Source: Mesoflavibacter zeaxanthinifaciens DSM 18436 (GTDB lineage Bacteria > Bacteroidota > Bacteroidia > Flavobacteriales > Flavobacteriaceae). From it: a stretch of DNA of 64,000 nucleotides. The position numbers and the translations under genes were made by a program. This document shows positions 17,819 through 25,919 of the stretch, piece after piece. Location of the stretch: the NCBI RefSeq assembly GCF_000422365.1, contig NZ_AULQ01000012.1, positions 1 to 64,000 of the forward strand, read 5' to 3'. The notes beneath the pieces are model-generated. The model had not been told where the DNA came from, did no database searches, and saw nothing but the letters and a program-made list of their open reading frames with translations. Position 1 is the first letter of the stretch; the number at the start of each line of letters is the position of its first letter.

Positions 17819-17920
17819 GGCGTTACCCTTTGCCTGATATAAGTCAGGCAAAGCGTCGCGCTATTCGTTATATCTTTTTCTCGTACCTCAAAAAAGGATG
17901 TCACTACTATCGCTAACGCG
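17819..17920. repeat. About 100-bp GGCGTTA...TAACGC interspersed element
   Basis: Short inverted ends GCGTTA (17820-17825) and TAACGC (17914-17919) enclose a perfect 10-bp hairpin CTTTGCCTGA / TCAGGCAAAG (17828-17853). The 'TATATCTTTTT...AAAAAAGGAT' core resembles interspersed elements I know from other flavobacterial genomes. It fills the tpiA-prmA gap. Confidence 0.6.
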
Positions 17921-17949
17921 GATAAAACCGCAAAAACATAGCAACAACA

Positions 17950-18786
17950 ATGTCTAATATTATTTATAAAGGTTACTATTTTAAAGTAGAACCATTACAA
18001 CCAGCAGTAGAAATTTTAATCGCCGAGTTAGGTTATGCAGGATTTGAAAGCTTTGTAGAAACCGAAGAAGGTGTAACAGCATACATTCAAAAAGAAGAAT
18101 GGAACCAGAATATCTTAGAAGATATTCAAATATTAAATTCTGATGAATTTGATATTACTTACACACACGAAGATATAGAGCAAACCAACTGGAATGCAGA
18201 ATGGGAAAAAAACTTTAACCCAATTATAGTAGATGATGTTTGTGCTGTTCGCGCACCATTTCATGAAAAATTTGATACAGAATACGATATCATTATCGAA
18301 CCAAAAATGAGTTTTGGGACAGGTCATCATGAAACAACACACATGATAATCCAGCATATCTTACAAAACGATTTTAAAGATAAATCAGTCTTAGATATGG
18401 GTTGTGGTACAGCTGTTTTAGCTATCCTAGCCGAGATGAAAGGCGCACAGCCTATTGACGCCATAGATATTGATAATTGGTGTTATTTAAACAGTTTAGA
18501 AAATGTAGAACGCAATAATTGTAAACATATTTCGGTTTATGAAGGAGAAGCTTCGTTATTAAAAGACAAAAATTACGACATAATAATAGCAAATATTAAT
18601 CGTAATATCTTATTGCAAGATATAGCAACATATGCAAAATGCTTAAACACTAACGGAAGTTTGTTTTTAAGTGGCTTCTACGAAGAAGATATTCCGTTAA
18701 TAGAAAAAGAGTGTAATGCAAATAATTTACAACACTTAAAAACGTTAAAACGTAACAATTGGGTTGCTTTACATTTTAAAAATTAA
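17950..18786 (+). CDS. prmA: Ribosomal protein L11 methyltransferase
   Basis: PrmA methylates ribosomal protein L11 using S-adenosylmethionine. The 278-residue protein has an N-terminal substrate-recognition region with W-x-x-x-W-E-K-N (NWNAEWEKNF), then MSFGTGHHETT, SAM motif I VLDMGCGTAVLAI and the catalytic-type IIANINRNI (NxxR/N variant). It is followed by clpS 36 bases later, a neighbour order common in this phylum. Confidence 0.95.
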   Translation: MSNIIYKGYYFKVEPLQPAVEILIAELGYAGFESFVETEEGVTAYIQKEEWNQNILEDIQILNSDEFDITYTHEDIEQTNWNAEWEKNFNPIIVDDVCAVRAPFHEKFDTEYDIIIEPKMSFGTGHHETTHMIIQHILQNDFKDKSVLDMGCGTAVLAILAEMKGAQPIDAIDIDNWCYLNSLENVERNNCKHISVYEGEASLLKDKNYDIIIANINRNILLQDIATYAKCLNTNGSLFLSGFYEEDIPLIEKECNANNLQHLKTLKRNNWVALHFKN

Positions 18787-18822
18787 TACTTTAGAAGTGT
18801 AATACTCTCAAAATCATTGTAT

Positions 18823-19098
18823 ATGAGTACTAAAGAAAAAATTCAGGAACAATTAGAAGTAGATACGTTAGAGAAAAACAATAACGAAATTGTTTTGTAT
18901 AACGATGACGTTAACACCTTTGATCATGTAATAAATACATTAATGTACGCATGTGATCACACACCAGAACAAGCAGAACAATGTTCTATTTTAGTGCATT
19001 ACAAAGGAAAATGTACTGTAAAAACTGGTGACTATCACGATTTAAAACCACGTTGCTCCAAGCTTCTTGAAGCAGGATTAAGCGCAGAAATAGTATAA
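18823..19098 (+). CDS. clpS: ATP-dependent Clp protease adaptor ClpS
   Basis: ClpS delivers N-degron substrates to ClpAP/ClpCP. The protein has 91 residues; the core YNDDVNTFDHVINTLM carries the NDD/N motif and Asp that bind the substrate N terminus, and the tail KCTVKTG and AGLSAEIV are typical. I start at ATG 18823 (MSTKEKIQE); the TTG six bases upstream adds nothing conserved. Confidence 0.95.
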   Translation: MSTKEKIQEQLEVDTLEKNNNEIVLYNDDVNTFDHVINTLMYACDHTPEQAEQCSILVHYKGKCTVKTGDYHDLKPRCSKLLEAGLSAEIV

Positions 19099-19130
19099 AA
19101 AAGAGCCTTTTTTAAAAGGCTCTTTTTTTG
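19099..19130 (+). terminator. clpS terminator
   Basis: The 11-bp stem AAGAGCCTTTT / AAAAGGCTCTT (19101-19111, 19114-19124) is followed by a T-run. Its symmetry also serves the convergent DUF2892 gene. Confidence 0.85.
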
Positions 19131-19132
19131 TT

Positions 19133-19339
19133 TTATGATTTACGTCTATTAGTGTTAATGCCTAAAATTTTATACAATGGGCAAAAATTAATAAAACTTG
19201 TAATTAAAAAGATAATAGAAATAGCCATTAAAACGTAAGCTAATGTACCTTCTATTACATCTAAATAATATAATAAAGCAATAATAATAGCAATAAGCAC
19301 GCGTAGGCTTTTATCTAAAGCTCCCATATTTTTTTTCAT
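19133..19339 (-). CDS. DUF2892 (YgaP-like) small membrane protein
   Basis: The 68-residue protein has two membrane helices (about residues 12-28 and 32-50) and the family pattern NMGxLDKSLRxLIAI...FCPLYKILGINT. DUF2892 proteins are inner-membrane proteins, some fused to rhodanese domains; this one stands alone. Convergent with clpS. Specific role unknown. Confidence 0.88.
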   Translation of the reverse strand: MKKNMGALDKSLRVLIAIIIALLYYLDVIEGTLAYVLMAISIIFLITSFINFCPLYKILGINTNRRKS

Positions 19340-19428
19340 AACCTAAATAGTATTGATTAGTTATAAATAAATATAGCTATATACTTAATAATAAACAACT
19401 TGTTTTGTTTATAGTGTTTGTAAAACAA

Positions 19429-19458
19429 AAAAACCACGTCAAATAGACGTGGTTTTTA
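19429..19458 (-). terminator. tRNA-Arg terminator
   Basis: The 10-bp stem AAACCACGTC / GACGTGGTTT (19431-19440, 19446-19455) lies just beyond the 3' end of tRNA-Arg with A-rich flank (U-tract in the minus transcript). Confidence 0.75.
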
Positions 19459-19464
19459 TTGTTG

Positions 19465-19538
19465 TGACCTCGACAGGATTCAAACCTGTAACCTTCTGAG
19501 CCGTAATCAGATGCGCTATTCAGTTGCGCCACGAGGCC
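19465..19538 (-). tRNA. tRNA-Arg (anticodon ACG)
   Basis: On the minus strand the acceptor GGCCTCG pairs with CGAGGTC, the anticodon stem TCTGA/TCAGA encloses TTACGGC, and the T-arm ACAGG-TTTGAAT-CCTGT is standard. Anticodon ACG (A34 usually edited to inosine) reads CGN Arg codons. CCA is not encoded. Confidence 0.96.
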
Positions 19539-19553
19539 TTTTTTTTGTGGGTG

Positions 19554-19584
19554 CAAATATATTCCTTTTTTATATAAACATCAA
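19554..19584 (-). promoter_or_regulatory. Promoter of tRNA-Arg
   Basis: On the minus strand TTG (19584-19582) and TATATTTG (19561-19554) are separated by 20 bases, one more than the usual 17-19. The predicted start is a few bases upstream of the tRNA. Confidence 0.55.
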
Positions 19585-19602
19585 AATTTATGTTATAAAA
19601 AT

Positions 19603-19755
19603 TTAATCTAAAGCATTTTTAGTTACATAAAGTTTCCATCCAAAAATGGCTAATTGTAATTTACTAGCTTTACTAAGGTCTAAACCTTGTTTTGTATAAC
19701 TGGGTAAGATTAACTTGTTTAGTTTGGCTAAAAGTTTAAAAAAAATCTTTTTCAT
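19603..19755 (-). CDS. Small basic protein of 50 residues (flavobacterial 'SsrA-binding protein'-like label)
   Basis: ATG at 19755 opens a 50-residue frame: MKKIFFKLLAKLNKLILPSY then TKQGLDLSKASKLQLAIFGW and ending KLYVTKNALD. It is amphipathic and basic at the start, with a hydrophobic C-terminal segment. I recognise a family of small flavobacterial proteins with the pattern LLAKxNKxxLPSxxKxGLDLxKAxKxQLAIxGxxxYVTxxALD, which databases often mislabel as SsrA-binding protein. It has no SmpB features. Function unknown; the conserved pattern makes it a real gene. Confidence 0.75.
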   Translation of the reverse strand: MKKIFFKLLAKLNKLILPSYTKQGLDLSKASKLQLAIFGWKLYVTKNALD

Positions 19756-20260
19756 GGTAAACCTTTTTACAAAACTACTGGTTTAATTAATGCTTGCCAA
19801 ATAGCGAATTTTAAAAAAAAATGTAAAACTTATTCTAGACTAAGTTTTACTTTTTTGGTTTTTAGTAAATAATTGATGTAATAATATCAATTATTAATTT
19901 GGCAATTGTTAGCATAGTTTTTAAGGTTTAAGGGTTAATAAAAACAACCATTTAAATGATTGTTTTTTTAATATATATTTTTTCAATATTAACCTACAAG
20001 CAAAAGCAATAAAATCTATGAATTTGACTATTAAATATGAAGTAAAAAAATCAAAAAAGTTTCAACTTTTAAAAATATGCCTTCAACAAAGTTTTTAATT
20101 GAAATAATAAAATATATTTATTGTTTAAAAATGTAATAATTGTAGGGTTTTTTTTAGGGTGAAAATTTTTTACAAGGCAATTTTTATTTAAAAAACACCG
20201 ATTTTAGAGATTTTCATTATTTTTCTACTCATAAAAAGGTTAATTAACGTTCATATAAAA
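19756..20260. other. AT-rich intergenic region with two terminator-like hairpins and a tiny ORF
   Basis: About 500 bases without a confident gene. It holds a perfect 10-bp hairpin, GTAAAACTTA / TAAGTTTTAC (19823-19832, 19841-19850), followed by T6, and a second hairpin with T-run at 19943-19972. Between them, on the minus strand, lies a 17-codon frame (19915 to 19862) encoding MLTIAKLIIDIITSIIY. The rest (19975-20260) is very AT-rich, with no recognisable gene. Confidence 0.5.
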
Positions 20261-20288
20261 TTGTAACTCGTTTATAGTGGTATATTTG
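20261..20288 (+). promoter_or_regulatory. Promoter of secreted nuclease gene
   Basis: TTG 20261-20263, a 17-base spacer and TATATTTG 20281-20288 give a clean consensus match 20 bases before the start codon. Confidence 0.7.
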
Positions 20289-20308
20289 TAAAAATAATTC
20301 TCCCAAAA

Positions 20309-22258
20309 ATGAAAAAGATAATTACTCTTTTATCACTGTTTATTGTGTCTATTAGTTACAGTCAAGCAGTTGTTATAAACGAATTAGATTGCGACACACC
20401 AGGAATTGATTATGGTGAGTTTGTAGAGCTAAAGTCTGCAACACCAAATTTTGCTTTAGATGGATATGTTTTAGTGTTTTTTAATGGCTCTGGTTCTGGT
20501 GGAGATAGTAGTTATTTTGCATTAGACTTAGATGGAGCAGTTACAGATGTTAATGGATTACTTTTAATAGGAAGTGATACGGTAACGCCTTATCCACAAG
20601 TTTTTATTGGTGAAAATTTGATTCAGAATGGAGCCGATGCTATAGCAATTTATCAAGCTAATGATTATGATTTTCCTGAAGGGACTTTAGCAACAACAAC
20701 AAATCTAGTAGATGCTTTAGTTTATGATACTAGTGATTCTGATGATACGGTTTTAATGTCTTTATTAGGAGTTACAGAACAAATTAATGAAGGACCAGGA
20801 AATAATACTAACTCAATACAACGTAATAACGATGGGTCTTACACGTCTACAACACCAACACCAAGACAATTAAATGATGGTTCTGGAGTAATTTTAAATG
20901 CTTTAGAAATTGCTGTAAGTCAAACACAAGTTGATGAAGGAGCATCTTTCAATATTACTTTTACAGCGCAAAGTAATGTAGATTCTGATTACTCATTTAG
21001 CTTTATAATGAATAATCAAGGTTTTGATACTTCAGATTATACAGGAAATACATCTTTAACTATATTAAGCGGACAAAATCAAGTTAGCACAACAATTACC
21101 TTAATTGATGATGCTCTCAATGAAGGAGATGAAGAGCCTTTAATTAGGTTTGATAACTTGCCAACACCATTAATACCTTTTAACAATAATATTAAGATAA
21201 GAATTGTAGATAACGATTTTGTTGTCGCACCTTTTGGGACGCCAGTAAACCCAACTTTCGGAGTAGTTTCAAGCACGCAACCTACGGATTATTATGACAG
21301 TTTAGATGGCTTATCTGGAGCTGCTTTAGAGCAAGCTTTACAAGATATTATTGCAGATCCTACCGTTGTAAGAGCGCAAACTTATACAGATGTTATTGAT
21401 ATTTTAAAAGAAGCCGATCAAAATCCAGAAAACTCTAATCAAATTTGGATGGTTTATACAGAACAAGGTCGTGCAAAATTAGATTTTCAGACTAATGCAA
21501 GTAATATAGGTAAATGGAATAGAGAGCATACATTTCCTAGGTCTTTAGCAGGTTATAACAGTATTGAAGCTGATGATACAAGTGACGGAATTGATATTTA
21601 TTGGACTACAGAAGCAGATTCATTACGTCATGGTAATAGTGATGCGCATGCATTAAGAGCTGTAGATGGTCAGGAAAATAGCTCAAGAGGAAATCAGCAT
21701 TACGGACAATATACAGGACCAAGCGGCAATTTAGGAAGTTTTAAAGGCGATGTTGCTCGTAGTGTTTTATATATGCAAATAAGATATAATGGACTAAGTG
21801 TAGTTAATGGTTATCCCTCAACTACTGGGCAAATGGGAGATTTAGCAACTATTTTAGATTGGCATAGAAATGATCCACCAGACGATTTTGAAATGAATCG
21901 AAATAATGTAGTCTATAACTGGCAATTTAACCGTAACCCATTTATAGATCAACCAGATTTAGTAGAATACATTTGGGGAACACATGTTGGTGATACGTGG
22001 AATCAAAACTTAAGTACAGATACTTTTGAAACTTCTTTTGTTAAAATTTATCCAAATCCAACAACAGATAAATTATACGTTTCTGGAAAAGAACAAAATT
22101 ACAATATCTCTATGTTTTCTTCAGAAGGACGATTAGTGCTAAAGCAACAAGTCGCTAATAACAACTATATAGATTTAAAAGTTGCTAGCGGCTTATATTT
22201 AGTCAAAATTGAAACTGAAAATAATCAAAGTTTGGTTAAAAAGATTTTAGTCGATTAA
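20309..22258 (+). CDS. Secreted endonuclease I with lamin-tail domain and T9SS type A signal
   Basis: The 649-residue protein has a signal peptide (MKKIITLLSLFIVSISYSQ), then a lamin-tail-like domain (about 20-170; VVINELDCDTPGIDYGEFVEL), a Calx-beta-like strand-rich region (about 195-300), and the endonuclease I catalytic domain (about 320-570) with the signature KWNREHTFPRS and an HGNSDAHALR segment. The C-terminal 75 residues (KIYPNPTTDKLYV...GLYLVKI) are a type A sorting domain for the type IX system. It should be an extracellular or surface nuclease for nucleic-acid scavenging. Own promoter and terminator; monocistronic. Confidence 0.92.
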   Translation: MKKIITLLSLFIVSISYSQAVVINELDCDTPGIDYGEFVELKSATPNFALDGYVLVFFNGSGSGGDSSYFALDLDGAVTDVNGLLLIGSDTVTPYPQVFIGENLIQNGADAIAIYQANDYDFPEGTLATTTNLVDALVYDTSDSDDTVLMSLLGVTEQINEGPGNNTNSIQRNNDGSYTSTTPTPRQLNDGSGVILNALEIAVSQTQVDEGASFNITFTAQSNVDSDYSFSFIMNNQGFDTSDYTGNTSLTILSGQNQVSTTITLIDDALNEGDEEPLIRFDNLPTPLIPFNNNIKIRIVDNDFVVAPFGTPVNPTFGVVSSTQPTDYYDSLDGLSGAALEQALQDIIADPTVVRAQTYTDVIDILKEADQNPENSNQIWMVYTEQGRAKLDFQTNASNIGKWNREHTFPRSLAGYNSIEADDTSDGIDIYWTTEADSLRHGNSDAHALRAVDGQENSSRGNQHYGQYTGPSGNLGSFKGDVARSVLYMQIRYNGLSVVNGYPSTTGQMGDLATILDWHRNDPPDDFEMNRNNVVYNWQFNRNPFIDQPDLVEYIWGTHVGDTWNQNLSTDTFETSFVKIYPNPTTDKLYVSGKEQNYNISMFSSEGRLVLKQQVANNNYIDLKVASGLYLVKIETENNQSLVKKILVD

Positions 22259-22278
22259 GACTAAATATGAAAATAAAA

Positions 22279-22308
22279 AAAGACCTTCATTTGAAGGTCT
22301 TTCTTTAT
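22279..22308. terminator. Bidirectional terminator, nuclease and M56 genes
   Basis: The stem AAAGACCTTC / GAAGGTCTTT (22279-22288, 22293-22302) has A- and T-rich flanks. It lies between convergent genes. Confidence 0.8.
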
Positions 22309-22322
22309 TTTAGAGCTAATAA

Positions 22323-24389
22323 TTATTTAGAACTAATAATTAAATTTCCTTTTAAATCATTACCGTATTTAATGGTAGGTATTCCATCTTCAGATGCAAA
22401 AGTAGCACTTGCTTTTTGCCCTTTTTTATCTTCTAAAGTAATTTTGATTTTAATTATTTCTCCTTCTTTATTTCTTTTTATTTTACTGGTTTTTACCTCT
22501 AAATCATAGTGCTCTTTCATAAAATTTTTATTTATGGCAATAGATTTGTCAGTTGTTGTTTTAGAAAGTGTAAATACTGCAGCATTTTTATTTACAATAT
22601 CATTTTCAGAATATGCAACTTCAGAGACTTCGTAAGATATTTTCCAAGGATTTTTTTCTGTTGCTGTTATTTCTATAACTCCATCTTTTCCTTTGTCACC
22701 GTATTTAATAACTGCTTTTTCGTCTTTTAAAATAGTAATACTTTTAATTGAGTAACTTGGTATTTTAAAAAACTCTTCTTTAGTTATTTCTTCTTTATTT
22801 TTAATTATTAAAATTTTAGAATTTGGGTCATTTAATTTTTTTGATAAAAAATTAATGTCTTCAGGGTTTGTTCTATCTGCTTCAAAAACGTTAACCTCTG
22901 TAACACCAGGATTTATTTTCCATGGGTTTTCTTCAACCTCAGAAACTGTAACTACATTTACTTCTTCTTCGATCTTCCAAGGTTTTTTGTCTTTAGTAAA
23001 AACTTCAATAACACCGTTTTTACCTTTTTCTCCGTATTTGGTAATTGCTTTTTCTTCTTTTAAAACGTTTACAGAGTTGATATCTTCTGGACTTATTTTT
23101 TCTAATTGGTCTTTATTAGACTCTTTTTTATCGATGATAATTAATAAATCTTCATCTATTTCTTTAGTTTTAGTAGTATTCGTTTTTTCAAATACCCAAC
23201 CAGAATTGGTGTATTTTTGATTGAATTTGTTTTGCTTAGAAGCAAAAATAAGTTCGTTATTTTCTACTTTTAAAGCGATGTTATCAATAGGTTTGTTTTT
23301 ATAACTAAAAACTTTCACTGTTTTGAAGTCCTCGTTGTCTTTAAACTTAGCTTCAATTGAAATACTTGTAATTTCTTGATTATTATTTCTTTCTATTTCA
23401 GAAAATTTAATTTCTATTCCATCACCTTGTTTTTCTAAGTCTTTTTTTATTGATTTTAAATCTTTGTCTGTAGATTTTGATGTGATAACTGAAAGTTCAG
23501 TTTGCACAATGTTATTAGCGCTAGTGTTGTTATTTGCGATATAAACTTCTTTTGTGTTAAAACTCATTAAGAATAAAACTATAACAGGTATAACCAATGT
23601 TAGCTTTAATAAGTTGACATTTTTTGATTTTGATTTTTGTAGCATAATAATTCGTTTTTTGATTAATGATTGATAAAAGTTGTTTGATATTGATAATTGA
23701 TTTTGTGATAAACTGGTTTTTAAAAGTAGTTTTTGGTAGCTTTTTACAGATTTGCTTTTTGCATTTGCTTGTTGGTCTGCTATAAATTCTAAATTTTGAA
23801 TTATTTCCTTTTTATAAAGCCAAGAAAATGGATTAAACCATAAAACAACAGTTAATAAATTACAGATTAACACGTCTATAGAGTGAAGTTGTTTGGCGTG
23901 AGTTTTTTCATGTGCAATAACTTGTTCTAATTCTTTTTCGTTAAAATTATTTGGGTTGACTACAATGTTATTAAAGAATGAAAACGGTGCGAGATTGCTA
24001 GTTATTTCTATTAGCTTGTACTTGTTTTCGCTTTTAGAAATGCCGCTTTTTAATAACTTGTTTAATGAAAGGTATTGAAGTACAAGTCTTGCCAATAAAA
24101 TAGAAGATACCAATAGGTAAGCTGAAAGTAAAATATTTTCAATATTTAAATGACTAGTTGGTTCTTGTGTATTGTTATTAGTTAATTGGTTTGTAGTTAC
24201 AAATTGAAATGTTTCTGGAGTGTATTCTACATATATTGGAATGACTAAAAAAGGTAAAGAAAATGCTATAATAATTCCTGAAAGTAAAAACCATCTGTTA
24301 GATTGAAAAAAGGTTTCCTTTTGTAAAAACAGTTTGTAACAAACGTAAAAAATAATTGTAATCGCAGAAGATTCTATTAGATATTCCAT
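22323..24389 (-). CDS. BlaR1-like M56 metallopeptidase sensor with TonB-plug-like repeats
   Basis: The 688-residue protein has membrane helices in the first 105 residues, then the M56 zinc-protease region with HEKTH (residues 160-164, HExxH) and FNPFSWLYKKEI with a downstream ELE/FIADQQA glutamate motif, and a further helix near 265-285. The periplasmic tail contains two copies of a unit with the pattern LK(E/D)EKAxxKYGxKGKxGVIE, like the plug start of TonB-dependent receptors. In BlaR1-type pairs the protease is activated by a signal and leads to cleavage of the BlaI-type repressor. It lies two bases after that repressor gene. The ligand is unknown; there is no penicillin-binding domain. Confidence 0.88.
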   Translation of the reverse strand: MEYLIESSAITIIFYVCYKLFLQKETFFQSNRWFLLSGIIIAFSLPFLVIPIYVEYTPETFQFVTTNQLTNNNTQEPTSHLNIENILLSAYLLVSSILLARLVLQYLSLNKLLKSGISKSENKYKLIEITSNLAPFSFFNNIVVNPNNFNEKELEQVIAHEKTHAKQLHSIDVLICNLLTVVLWFNPFSWLYKKEIIQNLEFIADQQANAKSKSVKSYQKLLLKTSLSQNQLSISNNFYQSLIKKRIIMLQKSKSKNVNLLKLTLVIPVIVLFLMSFNTKEVYIANNNTSANNIVQTELSVITSKSTDKDLKSIKKDLEKQGDGIEIKFSEIERNNNQEITSISIEAKFKDNEDFKTVKVFSYKNKPIDNIALKVENNELIFASKQNKFNQKYTNSGWVFEKTNTTKTKEIDEDLLIIIDKKESNKDQLEKISPEDINSVNVLKEEKAITKYGEKGKNGVIEVFTKDKKPWKIEEEVNVVTVSEVEENPWKINPGVTEVNVFEADRTNPEDINFLSKKLNDPNSKILIIKNKEEITKEEFFKIPSYSIKSITILKDEKAVIKYGDKGKDGVIEITATEKNPWKISYEVSEVAYSENDIVNKNAAVFTLSKTTTDKSIAINKNFMKEHYDLEVKTSKIKRNKEGEIIKIKITLEDKKGQKASATFASEDGIPTIKYGNDLKGNLIISSK

Positions 24390-24391
24390 AA

Positions 24392-24751
24392 TTATTTTTG
24401 TTCTTCTATTAAACGAATAATGTCTTTTAACTCTTCTACAGAGATTTTTTCTTCTTTTGCAAAAAATGAAACTACATTTTTATAAGAACTATTAAAATAA
24501 TTGTCGATAGCTGTGTTTATAAAGTTTTTTCGGTAATTCTCTTTTTTAACAATAGGGTAGTATCTGTGTGTTTTTCCAAATGCTTCATGACTAACGTAAC
24601 CTTTGTCTTCAAGGTTTCTTACCATTGTAGATAAAGTGTTGTAATGTGGTTTATTGTCTTTATATTCAGCTAAAATATCCTTTACAAAAGCTTTTTCTAG
24701 CTTCCATAAAATGTGCATTATTTCTTCTTCTTTATTAGTTAGTTTTTCCAT
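24392..24751 (-). CDS. BlaI/MecI/CopY family transcriptional repressor
   Basis: The 119-residue winged-helix repressor starts MEKLTNKEEEIMHILWKLEK, then NTLSTMVRNLEDKGYVSHE as recognition helix, with a C-terminal dimerisation helix pair. It should bind palindromic operators and be cleaved on signalling by the downstream M56 protease. A cluster of palindromes at 24775-24830, immediately upstream of its start, is the likely autoregulatory operator. Confidence 0.93.
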   Translation of the reverse strand: MEKLTNKEEEIMHILWKLEKAFVKDILAEYKDNKPHYNTLSTMVRNLEDKGYVSHEAFGKTHRYYPIVKKENYRKNFINTAIDNYFNSSYKNVVSFFAKEEKISVEELKDIIRLIEEQK

Positions 24752-24774
24752 GAAAATGAATTTTACGCTAATAT

Positions 24775-24830
24775 AACTATAAAAATAGTTATGTAACTAA
24801 AAATATAGTTTTTTAACTATTTTTTTAGTT
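24775..24830. promoter_or_regulatory. Palindrome cluster, probable BlaI-type operator
   Basis: Three adjacent or overlapping palindromes share the half-site TAGTT/AACTA: AACTAT-N4-ATAGTT (24775-24790), TAGTTATGTAACTA (24786-24799) and ATAGTT-N4-AACTAT (24805-24820). A fourth pair, AACTA-N6-TAGTT, ends at 24830. Location directly before the repressor gene supports an operator. Confidence 0.7.
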
Positions 24831-24908
24831 TTTAATAGCTCGTGATAAATAAAAAAGAGAGTGTTAGATTTTAAAATTCAAAATGTATCTTCGCATAAAA
24901 TATAATTT

Positions 24909-25850
24909 ATGAGTATTGTTTTTTTAATCTTAGGATTTGTGCTTTTGGTTGTAGGAGGCGAGTATTTAGTAAGATCTTCGGTAGCATTATCCTTTAAACT
25001 TAATATTTCAAAAATAGTAATTGGTATGACGGTTGTATCTTTTGCAACGTCTGCACCAGAATTGTTGGTAAGTTTACAAGCTGCCTTAAAAGGTTCGCCA
25101 GCAATTGCAATTAATAATGTAGTAGGATCAAATATAGCTAATATTGGATTAGTTTTAGGTATTACAGCAATTGTAGGAGCTATTGCAATAGATAAATCAT
25201 TTTACAGGCTAACTTGGCCTGTCATGATGGTGTTTTCTTTCGCATTGTATTATTTTTTATGGAATGATAGTCAATTAACTCCAATAGAAGGAGCAGTATT
25301 GTTTGTAGGTTTACTGTTGTTTATTGTTTACTTAATTAAAGGTCAAAAATCTACTGAAGAAGTTGAAGAAGTAGATGATGCGCTATCTGTAGTTTCTAAT
25401 GTTAAAATTTTTATATGGTTGCTTATTGGTGCTTTAGCGCTTTATTTTGGAAGCGAATGGCTAGTAAAAGGAGCAACAGAAATAGCTCAGAAATTAGGTG
25501 TAAGTGAAGCTGTTATTGGTGTAACAATGATTGCAATTGGTACAAGTGTACCAGAATTAGCCGCTTCTGTAATTGCTGCAGCTAAACAAGAAAAAGCAAT
25601 TTCTTTAGGTAATTTAATAGGTTCAAATATTTTTAATATAGGTTCTGTATTGGGTTTAACATCAATAATAAAAACTATCCCTATTGAAGAGCCTTTAATT
25701 TTGAGTCGAGATATTTTTTGGATGCTTTTGTTTGCAGCGGTTATACTTCCGTTAGGGTTAATTCCTAAAAAGAATACTATAGATAAATTTAAAGGGTTTG
25801 CTTTAGTAGTAGTTTACGCCACATTTATCTTTTTAGTTTTTAAAGGTTAA
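24909..25850 (+). CDS. Calcium/sodium antiporter (CaCA family, YrbG-like)
   Basis: The 313-residue protein has about ten membrane helices in two inverted repeats, each with an alpha-repeat signature: VSFATSAPELLVSLQAA with GSNIANIG, and AIGTSVPELAASVIAA with GSNIFNIG. These acidic and Ser/Asn residues bind the exchanged cations. It should sit in the inner membrane and export Ca2+ against Na+ or H+. Divergent from the BlaI-type operon and followed by a strong terminator. Confidence 0.93.
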   Translation: MSIVFLILGFVLLVVGGEYLVRSSVALSFKLNISKIVIGMTVVSFATSAPELLVSLQAALKGSPAIAINNVVGSNIANIGLVLGITAIVGAIAIDKSFYRLTWPVMMVFSFALYYFLWNDSQLTPIEGAVLFVGLLLFIVYLIKGQKSTEEVEEVDDALSVVSNVKIFIWLLIGALALYFGSEWLVKGATEIAQKLGVSEAVIGVTMIAIGTSVPELAASVIAAAKQEKAISLGNLIGSNIFNIGSVLGLTSIIKTIPIEEPLILSRDIFWMLLFAAVILPLGLIPKKNTIDKFKGFALVVVYATFIFLVFKG

Positions 25851-25861
25851 AACAGAAATAA

Positions 25862-25896
25862 AAAAAAACGCTTTCAAATTTTGAAAGCGTTTTTTA
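25862..25896. terminator. Terminator, antiporter and glutamine synthetase II genes
   Basis: The stem AACGCTTTCAA / TTGAAAGCGTT has a short loop and long A and T flanks (25861-25896). It lies between convergent genes. Confidence 0.85.
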
Positions 25897-25919
25897 ATGG
25901 ATTTTAACAAAAAATGTTA

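Noticed and set aside
22509-23220. Plus-strand open frames opposite the M56 sensor gene
   Set aside because: Phe/Cys/Ser-rich composition and lack of any motif mark them as shadows of the real minus-strand gene.
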